Origin: Nocardia sp. NBC_01503
Lineage (GTDB): Bacteria > Actinomycetota > Actinomycetes > Mycobacteriales > Mycobacteriaceae
Direction of reading: 5' to 3'
DNA length: 64,000 nucleotides
NCBI RefSeq assembly: GCF_036327755.1
Contig: NZ_CP109596.1
Coordinates: forward strand, 2,604,001-2,668,000
This document shows positions 56,433 to 64,000 of the stretch, piece after piece. Position 1 is the first letter of the stretch. Each line of letters opens with the position of its first letter. The notes below the pieces were generated by a model. It was not told the DNA's origin and did no database searches. It saw only the letters and a program-made list of their open reading frames with translations. Both the position numbers and the translations under genes were made by a program.

Positions 56433-58331
56433 TCAGAAGCCGGTAGCCCCCGTCGACGGGGTGCGCAGATCGTGATCTTCCTCGCCCGCGCGCACCCGCA
56501 GCACCGTGTACGGGCCCATCCGAGTGCGCAGCGGCCACAGCGCGAACTCCACGAAATGCCGGAAATCGCGGTACAGGGCGGGCTGATACAGGCCGTGCCG
56601 CCATACCGGGCGGGCGGCGTCCGGACGCTGCCAGCCATTGGCGCGCATGAGCCCGGTAATGCGCGGATGCAAGCCGAGACCGGCCTCCGCGTCCAATCGC
56701 ACCCGCAGGCCGTCGGCATCGCGATGGAAGTGCGCGGTGCCGCGATCACCGGCATCGACCGTGGCCGCGGTGTTCTCGGGCAGCTCCGCCGCCACCGCCG
56801 CGAAATCGTCGAAGAACTGCCGCCATTCGCGTTCGGCCGCGCGGCGTGCGGTCTGCTGCTGTTCGATGATCAGCTGCCGGCCGCGTTCGGCCGGATTCAC
56901 CAGGTGCAGTTCGACCGTATTGTCATCCGGCACAACACCTATGGACAGATTCCGGGACGACCAGACCGGGCCGAACGCCTGCCGGAGCGTACCGTGCACG
57001 GGTGCGCCGAACTCGGTGCGCAGACCGTCCACCGCGCGGGTCACCGCGGCCGTCAACTGTTCGCGCACCTCGGCGGGCGGGCCCTGCTCGTACAGGTGGG
57101 ATTCGATACTGTCGGACAGGGTGATGCAGACCGACTCCAGCCGGTCGCCGTCGTAGCAGTACCGGGCCTGCGAATGATCCACGCGCAGTGCGGTTTTCAC
57201 CCGCACCACGCGATCGGACGGGCCGGGCTCACCCTCCAGCTGCCAGCCGATCCGCTCGGCGAAGGCGGTGATATCGGCGCGGGTCCAGGTCCAGTCGAAA
57301 TCCCTGGCGGCGCGGGCGATATCGATACCGCTCGGCACATCCACCCGCAGTGGGCCGATATCGAAACCGTAGGGCGCGTTGCTGCGCAGGAATTCGGCGC
57401 GCTGGGTGCGGGCGGTCGTATGCGGGGGAATGCCCAGCGCCGCCACATCCAGATCCTCGCCGCCCTCCACCCAGGCATCGGCCACCAGATCGGTGACCGC
57501 TTTGACATCCAGGGTGCGCAGCGCCTCGACGGCGCGGGCCGCGAAATGACTGACGGCGGTGCGGCCCGCGGTGCGCGGCAGTCGGCGCCGCCAATTCGCA
57601 TCCTCGGTGGGCGTCCAGCCCTGTGCGATCAGGAGATCGCCGACCTCGTCACCGTAACGCCAAGTGGGATCGATGAATTCACTGCGGCTCAACTCACCGG
57701 TGAATTCGCCCGGCTCCACCGCGAATTGGACGTATCGGCCGCCGGGCGCGGTGATCATCAGGTGGGCATCGGTGGGCAGAGTCTCCAGATAGTCGGCGAG
57801 ATCCTCGGTGAAGCGACCCCAGCCGCCGAGTCCGGCACGCCTGCGCGCGCCCTCATGTCGCTTATCCATCCAGAAGCGCTGGTCCAGCGGATTCACCAGC
57901 ATGAGGTCGACGGTATTGGGCCCGATCGCCAAGCCCGCCAGCAGATTCGGGAAGATCCAGGCCGGGCCGTCATCAGGTCCCGCACCGGATTCGGGCTCAC
58001 CCCACACCTGTATGAACGCCGCGCGCACCCGGTCCAGGGCATCGGCGAGCAGTGCGGGATTCCCGGCCGCGGGGCAATCCGAGACCGCGACCCGCACATA
58101 CTGCAGCCGCCGTCCACTGCCCCAGAACATGGCCGAATCCCACCAGATGCCCAAGCCGGTACGAGAGAAGACCGCGCCGCGGCGCATGGTGCCCACCGGC
58201 TCCGGGGTCGCCCAGCCCACCCGGCGTGCGAAGCTGCGCACATCGGTCGCATCCCAGCTCCAGCCGAATCGCACCGCGGCCCGCACGATCTCCACCGCAC
58301 CGGCACTGTCCACCCGAACCTCGAAACCCAC
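56433..58331 (-). CDS. twofold repeated protein of the DUF6301/TY-Chap-like type
   Basis: A 632-residue protein built from two similar halves. Each opens with an aromatic motif (VRFGWSWDATDVRSFARRVGW and DFDWTWTRADITAFAERIGW) that I associate with DUF6301. Each then has a TPGD-like strand block and a TY-Chap/YbjN-like block: WGRFTEDLADYLETLP, YVQFAVEPGEF and LIAQGW in half one, and EWRQFFDDFAAVAAELP and LMRANGW in half two. No membrane segment or catalytic motif is visible. GTG 58331 (MGFEVRVDSAGAVEIV) is chosen over an upstream ATG at 58394 that would overlap the divergent PBP start. Family placement is moderately certain; function unknown. Confidence 0.7.
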   Translation of the reverse strand: MGFEVRVDSAGAVEIVRAAVRFGWSWDATDVRSFARRVGWATPEPVGTMRRGAVFSRTGLGIWWDSAMFWGSGRRLQYVRVAVSDCPAAGNPALLADALDRVRAAFIQVWGEPESGAGPDDGPAWIFPNLLAGLAIGPNTVDLMLVNPLDQRFWMDKRHEGARRRAGLGGWGRFTEDLADYLETLPTDAHLMITAPGGRYVQFAVEPGEFTGELSRSEFIDPTWRYGDEVGDLLIAQGWTPTEDANWRRRLPRTAGRTAVSHFAARAVEALRTLDVKAVTDLVADAWVEGGEDLDVAALGIPPHTTARTQRAEFLRSNAPYGFDIGPLRVDVPSGIDIARAARDFDWTWTRADITAFAERIGWQLEGEPGPSDRVVRVKTALRVDHSQARYCYDGDRLESVCITLSDSIESHLYEQGPPAEVREQLTAAVTRAVDGLRTEFGAPVHGTLRQAFGPVWSSRNLSIGVVPDDNTVELHLVNPAERGRQLIIEQQQTARRAAEREWRQFFDDFAAVAAELPENTAATVDAGDRGTAHFHRDADGLRVRLDAEAGLGLHPRITGLMRANGWQRPDAARPVWRHGLYQPALYRDFRHFVEFALWPLRTRMGPYTVLRVRAGEEDHDLRTPSTGATGF

Positions 58332-58393
58332 GCCCGCGACAGTAGCTGTGCGGGTCCGTGCCCACCGAGCGATCGGCGGGTAGCGTCGGGCCA

Positions 58394-60163
58394 ATGCGCA
58401 CGGGTACCAGACTGTTCGGAATGGTCGTCGCTTCGGGCCTGGCGCTCACGGCCTGCTCCGGCGATAAAACCGCCGACCATATGCGGGAGGCCGCGAACGC
58501 CTTCGCCGACGCACTCACCCGCGACGACATCTCCGCCGCGGCCGCCGCCACCACCAATGGCAAACAGGCCACCGATGCACTCACCGGGCTGTACGACGGG
58601 CTCGGCAAAGACGTGAAGTTCCAGATCGACAAGGTCGAAAAGGCCGATGGCGGCGGCACCTTCACCCTCGCCGCGGACTGGAAACTCGGTAAGGACGGCC
58701 ACAATCAGTGGACGTACACCACCACCGGACAGCTCGACGACACCGGCGACGGCTGGAAGGTGCACTGGAATCCGGCCACCGTCGCACCCGGACTCGATAT
58801 CGGGCCACTGTCCTACAGTCCGGTCGGCCCGACCCCCGCCGCTCGCATTCTGGACAGCACCGGCGGCGAATTCATGACCCAGCAGATCGTCACGCTGGTG
58901 AATCTCGCACCCGGCGCGGACACCGCGGCCGTCGCCGCGCTGTTGCAGCCGGTCGCCGCCGATATCACCGCGGCTTCGCTGAACTCGGAACTCGCTGGCG
59001 CACAAGGTAAATCGATCACCGCGGTAACTCTGCGAGCATCCGATATCGCACCCATCCAGGACGCGCTGGCGGCGCTGCCGAATGTCACGCTCGCACCGCA
59101 GACCCGGCTGCTCACCACCGACCGCGCCCTCACCTCACCGATCTGGTCCGGCCTCTCCGATCTCTGGCAGCAGGAGACCGACGCGGCCGCGGGCTGGGCC
59201 GTACGGGCACAGGGCACCGACGGGACACAGCGCGTCGGAGGCCAGGATGCCAAGCCCGTCAACGACATTCGCACCACCGTGGATCCCGCGCTGGAACGCG
59301 CCGCCGAGGCCGCGCTCGCACCGATTCCACAGGCGGCCACCATCATCGCGCTGCAACCCTCCACCGGAAACGTGCTCGCCATCGCGCAGAACGCGCCCGC
59401 CGACGCACAGGGGCCGATCGCGCTCACCGGGCTGTACCCGCCCGGCTCCACCTTCAAAACGGTGACCGTCTCGGCGGCACTGCAATCGGGCGCCGTCACG
59501 CCCGATACCGTGCTGCCCTGCCCGGGCACCGAGAATATCGAGGGCCGGCAGATCCCCAACGACAACAACTTCGACCTCGGCAGTGTGCCGTTGCATACCG
59601 CCTTCGCCAAGTCCTGCAATACGACCATGGGACGGCTCGCGGTGAATCTGCCGCCGGACGGGCTCACCAATGCGGCGAGCCAGCTCGGATTGGGACTTGA
59701 CTATGTGACGCCCGCGCTGACCACCGTCACCGGCAAGGTGCCCGTCGCCGATACGCCCGCGCTGCGCGTCGAGGAGGGCATCGGCCAGGGCAAGGTCACC
59801 GCCACACCATTCGGTATGGCCCTGGTCGCCGCCGCCATCGCACACGGCGCACCGCCGAATCCGGTGCTGGTGCAGGGGCGGCCCGGCACCCCCGACCATG
59901 CCGCCGCGCCGCTGCCCGCCGGGATAGCCGATCAGATCAAAGCCATGATGCGCGAGACCGTCACCTCCGGAACCGCCACCCAGCTGGCCGATATCCCGGG
60001 CATGCTCGGCAAGACCGGCACCGCCGAATTCATCGATGACAAGCACGCGCACGGCTGGTTCGTCGGTATCAAGGATGACCTGGCCCTCGCCGTTTTCATC
60101 AATGACGCGGGCTCCTCGACACCCGCGGTGGATGCCGCCGGGCGCATGCTCCGGGCGAACTAA
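58394..60163 (+). CDS. lipoprotein penicillin-binding transpeptidase (PBP-lipo type)
   Basis: A 589-residue class B PBP with a lipobox at residues 18-21 (LTAC, Cys21). An NTF2-like N-terminal domain (about 30-140) comes first, then a linker domain, then the transpeptidase domain. The active-site motifs are STFK (about 354), SCN (about 407) and KTG in GKTGTAEF (about 539), all intact. It crosslinks peptidoglycan stem peptides in the periplasm and is a beta-lactam target. Architecture matches mycobacterial PBP-lipo (Rv2864c type). Start ATG 58394 places the lipobox properly. It is divergent from the DUF6301-like gene, with 62 bases between. Confidence 0.92.
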   Translation: MRTGTRLFGMVVASGLALTACSGDKTADHMREAANAFADALTRDDISAAAAATTNGKQATDALTGLYDGLGKDVKFQIDKVEKADGGGTFTLAADWKLGKDGHNQWTYTTTGQLDDTGDGWKVHWNPATVAPGLDIGPLSYSPVGPTPAARILDSTGGEFMTQQIVTLVNLAPGADTAAVAALLQPVAADITAASLNSELAGAQGKSITAVTLRASDIAPIQDALAALPNVTLAPQTRLLTTDRALTSPIWSGLSDLWQQETDAAAGWAVRAQGTDGTQRVGGQDAKPVNDIRTTVDPALERAAEAALAPIPQAATIIALQPSTGNVLAIAQNAPADAQGPIALTGLYPPGSTFKTVTVSAALQSGAVTPDTVLPCPGTENIEGRQIPNDNNFDLGSVPLHTAFAKSCNTTMGRLAVNLPPDGLTNAASQLGLGLDYVTPALTTVTGKVPVADTPALRVEEGIGQGKVTATPFGMALVAAAIAHGAPPNPVLVQGRPGTPDHAAAPLPAGIADQIKAMMRETVTSGTATQLADIPGMLGKTGTAEFIDDKHAHGWFVGIKDDLALAVFINDAGSSTPAVDAAGRMLRAN

Positions 60164-60248
60164 CCAGTAGCCGCAGTAACGATTCCCCGCCCGATTCCGA
60201 CGTCCCTGGAGAATCACGGCCCGTCGGGGGGCCTGTCCATCCATCGGA

Positions 60249-61973
60249 ATGGGAATGGGAACCGGGACATTGGCTCTTCGTACCTTCTTTGCGCGCATTT
60301 GGTCTTACCTCAATAAGAATCGCCGCACCGCGATACCCGTGGCGGCACTCGCCACGCTGGGACTTGTCGTAGCCGTCGCGGCCTCCTGGGGCATCACCTC
60401 ATCGCCGCGCACCACGGAAACACAGCTCACCTCATCGGTCACCGACTGCCACGACATGGTGACCATCTCGGTCGCCGGTCGCAATGACACGCCGGTCTCG
60501 GGAACCACGGCCATGCTGGTCGACGCCAACGGCAACGAACTACCCGCCGCGTTGTCCGGTGACCACAAGAGCGAATGGCTCGATCCGGTGGTGAACGCGG
60601 GCAGCAACGCCGTCGGCTCCGACTCGAACGCGGCCATCTACATCGCGTACCCGGCCAACCTGAACTCGGAGGAGGCCGCCGTCACCGCCGGTGTCGCCAA
60701 TACCGAGCGGGTGATGCGCGAGATCTCCTCGGTGTGCCCGAACACCAAGTACTCCATCGTCGGTTACAGCGAGGGCTCGGACGTGGTCCGCCGCGTCGCC
60801 ATGCAGATCGGCAACTCGCAGACCGATATCGACCCGGACAAGGTTCTCGGCGTCGTCATCCTCGCCGACCCGGGCCGCAAGGCGGGCGACGGCACCTTCA
60901 TCGGCGCCCAGGACCCCAACCATCCGGACAACTTCGACACCAACTTCGGTGGCAAGACCGCGGGCGGGCAGGGCGCACTCCCCGATACCGGCGGCGATTT
61001 CGGCAAGCTGAACGGCAAGATCGCCTCCTTCTGCTCCGACGGCGACCTCACCTGCTCTGCGCCGCAGAACATTTCGCTGCTGCAGTTGGCCATCAACGTC
61101 GGTCGGCAGATCAATGTCGATGCTCTGCAGAACGAAGGGCTCACTCCCGCAACGGGTCAGGACGTGGCCGTAAAACTCGGTGACATCGCCCTCAACGCCT
61201 TCCAGTACATCGGCTCCAATCCCAACTGGATGAAGAGCAACGAAACCTTCCTCCAGGTCCTGCTGAAGGTCTCCGCCCCCGGCTACAAGCCCGGCCAGGC
61301 CTCCGCCGCACCCGTGGCCGCCGCCGACAACGTCGCCACCAACGACATGTCCCCCCTGGCCTACCTGCCGCAGAAGGTCTTCAACGAGATCGTCGGCCTG
61401 ATCGTGACCAACACCAACACGATCCCCGTCATCCTCAGCGACCCGTACCAGCAGACCCTGGGCCCCGACCACACCGGCCACCACTTCGACTACTGGAAAG
61501 ACGCCGACCAGTCCAACGGAAAGCCTCTGACCTCAGCTGAATACGCCGCAGCCTGGCTCACCCACTTGGCCCAGCAAGCCCAAAAGGGTGAACCGGTAAC
61601 CACCAACGCCAAGCCCGAACCGGCAGACCTCGCCGCCGCCTACAAGGCCGCCAAGCCCGAAACCGGCGTCGCCACCGGCAGCACCACCGCCACCCCCTCC
61701 TCGACCACCACCACGTCGAAGACCTCGGGTACCACAACCACCGCCCCCACCACCTCGGGCACCACCACCACGGCTCCGACAACGACGGCTCCGACAACGA
61801 CGGCCCCGACCACCACGGTCCCGACCACCGTCGCACCGGTAACCACCGACCCGGCAGCCGCCGTAGCCCCGACCACAACGGCGCCCACCACAACGGTGCC
61901 GACCACCGTGGCACCCACCACCACGACAACCACCACCCCACCGGTGACAACAACCACCACCGGCGGCCACTGA
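60249..61973 (+). CDS. exported cutinase-like esterase with Thr-rich C-terminal tail
   Basis: A 574-residue protein. A basic N-terminus precedes a single hydrophobic helix at residues 28-48 (signal or anchor). The cutinase-like domain carries the nucleophile Ser174 in VGYSEGSD, with the acid predicted in CSDGDLTC and the His in TGHHFDYW. The last 97 residues (about 478-574) are a TTT/TTAP low-complexity tail, likely extended and possibly glycosylated. Start ATG 60249; ATG 60255 is also possible. It follows the PBP gene after 85 bases on the same strand, and a strong terminator follows it. Lipid or polyester substrate unknown. Confidence 0.88.
   Translation: MGMGTGTLALRTFFARIWSYLNKNRRTAIPVAALATLGLVVAVAASWGITSSPRTTETQLTSSVTDCHDMVTISVAGRNDTPVSGTTAMLVDANGNELPAALSGDHKSEWLDPVVNAGSNAVGSDSNAAIYIAYPANLNSEEAAVTAGVANTERVMREISSVCPNTKYSIVGYSEGSDVVRRVAMQIGNSQTDIDPDKVLGVVILADPGRKAGDGTFIGAQDPNHPDNFDTNFGGKTAGGQGALPDTGGDFGKLNGKIASFCSDGDLTCSAPQNISLLQLAINVGRQINVDALQNEGLTPATGQDVAVKLGDIALNAFQYIGSNPNWMKSNETFLQVLLKVSAPGYKPGQASAAPVAAADNVATNDMSPLAYLPQKVFNEIVGLIVTNTNTIPVILSDPYQQTLGPDHTGHHFDYWKDADQSNGKPLTSAEYAAAWLTHLAQQAQKGEPVTTNAKPEPADLAAAYKAAKPETGVATGSTTATPSSTTTTSKTSGTTTTAPTTSGTTTTAPTTTAPTTTAPTTTVPTTVAPVTTDPAAAVAPTTTAPTTTVPTTVAPTTTTTTTPPVTTTTTGGH
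61684..61970 (+). repeat. Thr-Pro-Ala-Val low-complexity coding repeat
   Basis: The 3' end of the cutinase-like gene is made of degenerate repeats of the ACCACGGCTCCGACAACG type, encoding TTAP/TTTVPTT units. It leaves little else in that stretch and makes the antisense strand look like a Val/Gly-rich open frame. Confidence 0.85.
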
Positions 61974-61997
61974 CCGACCAGCTCGACCAAACACGAT

Positions 61998-62028
61998 GCG
62001 GGGCAGGTGAACTCATCACCTGCCCCGC
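61998..62028. terminator. perfect 13-bp hairpin downstream of the cutinase-like gene
   Basis: GCGGGGCAGGTGA (61998-62010) and TCACCTGCCCCGC (62016-62028) form a perfect 13-bp stem with a 5-base loop, 25 bases after the cutinase stop. It also lies 30 bases beyond the end of the minus-strand intein relic, so it can serve both. Confidence 0.85.
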
Positions 62029-62057
62029 TCCCTGTTCAGACTCGGTCCGTCACCGCA

Positions 62058-62588
62058 TCAGATGACCCGGGCTGCCGGATAGTTGTCGCGAATAGGGGTG
62101 ATACCGAAGTGAGCCGCCGCCGCTGTCACCGCGACGAGATTCTCCTCGTCGATACTCGCGTAGCGGATCGGTTGTTTCCTCACACAGGACCCGTCACCGA
62201 TCATGTGCGCGAGCAGAATGACTTCGGCGTCCGGCATGTGATCCGCGTGAACGGGCGTCGGGTCTTTTCGTGGAATCCCCAAACGATCATCAACGGCCAA
62301 GCGAGCCAGAGGAATCCAACCGTCGACGGTGAGGAAGGGCTGGTCGCCGGTCGCTTCCAGCTCACGGCCGGAGGCGAGCCGAATACGGTATCCCTCTGCG
62401 CGACCCGCTGGAGTCACCGTCGCCATTCGTCGCACAGCCATACGCATCCGTCCGTCGAGTGACCAGATGAGTGGCTTCGTACCGTTTCTCGCAAGTCCCG
62501 TGAGTGTAGATTCACTGCCGATGTCGGCGCGCAGTATTCGCGCCGAAGTGGACAATTTTACCGTTTGGAAGAAACGTGCCAATTCCAT
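62058..62588 (-). pseudogene. truncated standalone intein relic (Hint plus LAGLIDADG start), downstream of dnaB
   Basis: A 176-residue open frame with no host protein. It matches the N-terminal part of actinobacterial inteins: ARILRADIGSESTLTGLARN (block A region), EATGDQPFLTVDGWIPLARL (block B), DRLGIPRKDP, then LLAHMIGDGSCVRKQPIRYA, the first LAGLIDADG motif of a homing endonuclease. The catalytic Cys1 is replaced in KLSTSAR, and the block B His (ATxNHPF) is Gln83. It stops at TGA 62058, before the second LAGLIDADG and the C-terminal splice blocks. It lies 84 bases downstream of dnaB in the same direction; dnaB itself has no intein. Confidence 0.7.
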
Positions 62589-62672
62589 CTAAACCCCCTT
62601 TGTGTAATAAAAATTGATGCCAGTAACGCGCATCGCAGAGGGGGTTATGTCTAGAATCGAACGTGTTAGCGA

Positions 62673-64000
62673 TCAGCCTCGGGCCATATCGACAAAGCGG
62701 CTGAGATGCAATTGGTGCGCCACTGTGATGGTGGCTGTGGGGCCATTTCGATGTTTACCGACAATGAGGTCGGCTTCGCCTCCGCGAGGGTCATCTCTTT
62801 CGAACGCATCGGGTCGATGGAGCAAGATAACCATGTCCGCATCTTGTTCGAGGCTGCCCGATTCGCGAAGATCGGAAACCATCGGTCGCTTATCAGTTCG
62901 CTGTTCTGGACCACGGTTCAACTGACTAATAGCAATAACCGGGACTTCCAATTCCTTGGCCATCAGTTTCAGGCTTCGGGAGAAATCCGAGACTTCCTGC
63001 TGGCGGGATTCCACCTTTTTGCCGGAGCTCATCAGCTGGAGGTAGTCGACGACGATGAGGCGCAGGTCGTGGCGCTGTTTGAGGCGGCGGGCCTTGGCGC
63101 GGATCTCCATCATGGTGAGGTTCGGGGAGTCGTCAACGAATAGTGGGGCCTCGCTGATCTCGCTCATTCGGCGAGCCAGGCGGGTCCAATCATCATCGCT
63201 CATACGGCCGGAGCGCATATCACCGAGTTTGATTTTCGCTTCGGCAGATAGGAGGCGCATGACGATTTCGGTGCGGCTCATTTCCAGGGAGAAGATGACG
63301 CTCGCCATGCCGTGCTTGATCGAGCAGCTGCGCATGAAATCCATTCCCAGGGTCGATTTCCCGACACCGGGCCTCGCCGCGACGATAATCATCTGTCCGG
63401 CGTGCAGGCCGTTGGTCAGTTCGTCCAATTCGGTGAAACCGGTGGGGACGCCCAGGGAAATGCCGCCGCGGCTCGCGATGGAGTCGATTTCGTCCATTGT
63501 GGGCTGGAGCAAATCCTCCAGGGGGAGGAAGTCTTCGCTCGAGCGGCGTTCGGTGACGTCGTAGAGTTCGGCTTGGGCGCGGTCGACTACCTCGGCTACG
63601 TCTTGGCCGTCGGCGCCGGCATAGCCGTATTGGACGATGCGGGTGCCGGCTTCGACCAGGCGGCGCAGGACGGACTTCTCCGCGACGATCTCGGCGTAGT
63701 AGCCGGCATTGGCGGCGGTGGGGACCGTTTGGGTCAGGGTGACCAGGTACGGGGGGCCGCCGATGCGCTTGAGTTCGCCTTTGCGATCCAGCGCGGCGGA
63801 GACGGTTACGGGGTCGGCGGGTTCACCGCGGCCGTAGAGGTCCAGGATGGCGTCGTAGACGGCCTGGTGGGCGGGGCGGTAGAAGTCGCCGGGGCGAATG
63901 ACCTCGATGACGTCGGCGATGGCGTCCTTGGACAGGAGCATGCCGCCCAGCACCGATTGTTCGGCGGCCATATCGTGCGGAGGCTGGCGGCCGAAATCCT
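62673..64000 (-). CDS. dnaB: replicative DNA helicase DnaB (N-terminus beyond the right edge)
   Basis: The window holds the C-terminal 441 codons of dnaB; the frame continues past 64000, with DFGRQPPHDMAAEQSVLGGM visible at the edge. The N-terminal collar domain is followed by the RecA-like motor with Walker A ARPGVGKSTLGMDF, Walker B LRLIVVDYLQLM and the arginine-finger region ENGGPEQRTDKRP-like (here LNRGPEQRTDKRPM). It unwinds the fork as a hexamer. The known intein insertion sites (P-loop, DYLQLM, SDLRESG) are uninterrupted. The stop is at 62673. Confidence 0.93.
   Translation of the reverse strand, partial: DFGRQPPHDMAAEQSVLGGMLLSKDAIADVIEVIRPGDFYRPAHQAVYDAILDLYGRGEPADPVTVSAALDRKGELKRIGGPPYLVTLTQTVPTAANAGYYAEIVAEKSVLRRLVEAGTRIVQYGYAGADGQDVAEVVDRAQAELYDVTERRSSEDFLPLEDLLQPTMDEIDSIASRGGISLGVPTGFTELDELTNGLHAGQMIIVAARPGVGKSTLGMDFMRSCSIKHGMASVIFSLEMSRTEIVMRLLSAEAKIKLGDMRSGRMSDDDWTRLARRMSEISEAPLFVDDSPNLTMMEIRAKARRLKQRHDLRLIVVDYLQLMSSGKKVESRQQEVSDFSRSLKLMAKELEVPVIAISQLNRGPEQRTDKRPMVSDLRESGSLEQDADMVILLHRPDAFERDDPRGGEADLIVGKHRNGPTATITVAHQLHLSRFVDMARG

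Noticed and set aside
61533..62019. Val/Gly- and Trp/Arg-rich open frames antisense to the cutinase tail.
   Set aside because: They are complements of the low-complexity Thr repeats; no start signal and no family resemblance.
62673..64000. An intein inside dnaB.
   Set aside because: All usual insertion sites are continuous and the helicase motifs flow normally; only the downstream fragment is intein-like.

Overview
The window is high-GC actinobacterial chromosome, most likely from Nocardia or a close mycolic-acid-containing relative. The evidence is a combination of genes typical of the Mycobacteriales: an antigen 85-like mycolyltransferase, a WS/DGAT wax ester synthase, FadE10- and FadD5-like lipid enzymes, a KstD-type steroid dehydrogenase, a cutinase-like protein, a mycobacterial Sdh1-type succinate dehydrogenase, a UspABC-like sugar importer and a Scr1/DUF397 regulator pair. 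GTG and TTG starts are common. I see no tRNA, rRNA, CRISPR array, phage or transposase, so this looks like native chromosome carrying a few decayed loci.

Layout. 1-10.8 kb: mixed housekeeping genes (alpha/beta hydrolase, enoyl-CoA hydratase, DinB2-like polymerase, LiaF-like protein, His-rich methyltransferase, ABC exporter, large FAD/Fe-S oxidase, AlkA-like glycosylase). 10.8-13.8 kb: a three-gene sugar ABC importer without an ATPase. 13.9-18.8 kb: a tightly packed four-gene operon matching the uncharacterised SCO2524-SCO2523-SCO2522-SCO2521 families, including an ATPase-like protein with a variant P-loop. 18.8-22.5 kb: small genes, a channel-like membrane protein, a GNAT acetyltransferase and a Scr1-type regulator with its DUF397 partner. 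22.6-26.2 kb: sdhB, sdhA and the membrane anchor. 26.5-31.1 kb: a thiolase-fold protein lacking its catalytic residues, two tandem 38-residue peptides, a mycolyltransferase and a wax ester synthase. 31.1-45.2 kb: hydrolase, fadE10, an AAA ATPase, an NlpC/P60 hydrolase, an S4 protein, an antiporter, a catalytically dead PKS-like protein, an orphan VapB antitoxin, nitronate monooxygenase and fadD5. 45.3-55.3 kb: a membrane flippase-kinase-like fusion, a frameshifted SGNH hydrolase, ThrE exporter, twin LysR regulators, a CrtI-like oxidoreductase and KstD. 55.3-64 kb: two gene ends fused by a deletion, a methyltransferase, a doubly repeated DUF6301/TY-Chap-like protein, a lipoprotein PBP, a Thr-tailed cutinase, an intein relic and dnaB, which runs off the right edge.

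The main candidates for undescribed biology are the SCO2521-2524 operon and the twin 38-residue peptides next to a mycolyltransferase, an arrangement that recalls the PorA/PorH channel peptides of corynebacteria. Also notable are several intact but catalytically dead enzyme homologues (thiolase, PKS, kinase-like domain), a degenerate intein outside any host gene, and a family of long palindromes at gene ends. Function calls rest on reading the translated sequence and remembered family motifs; no database search was run.
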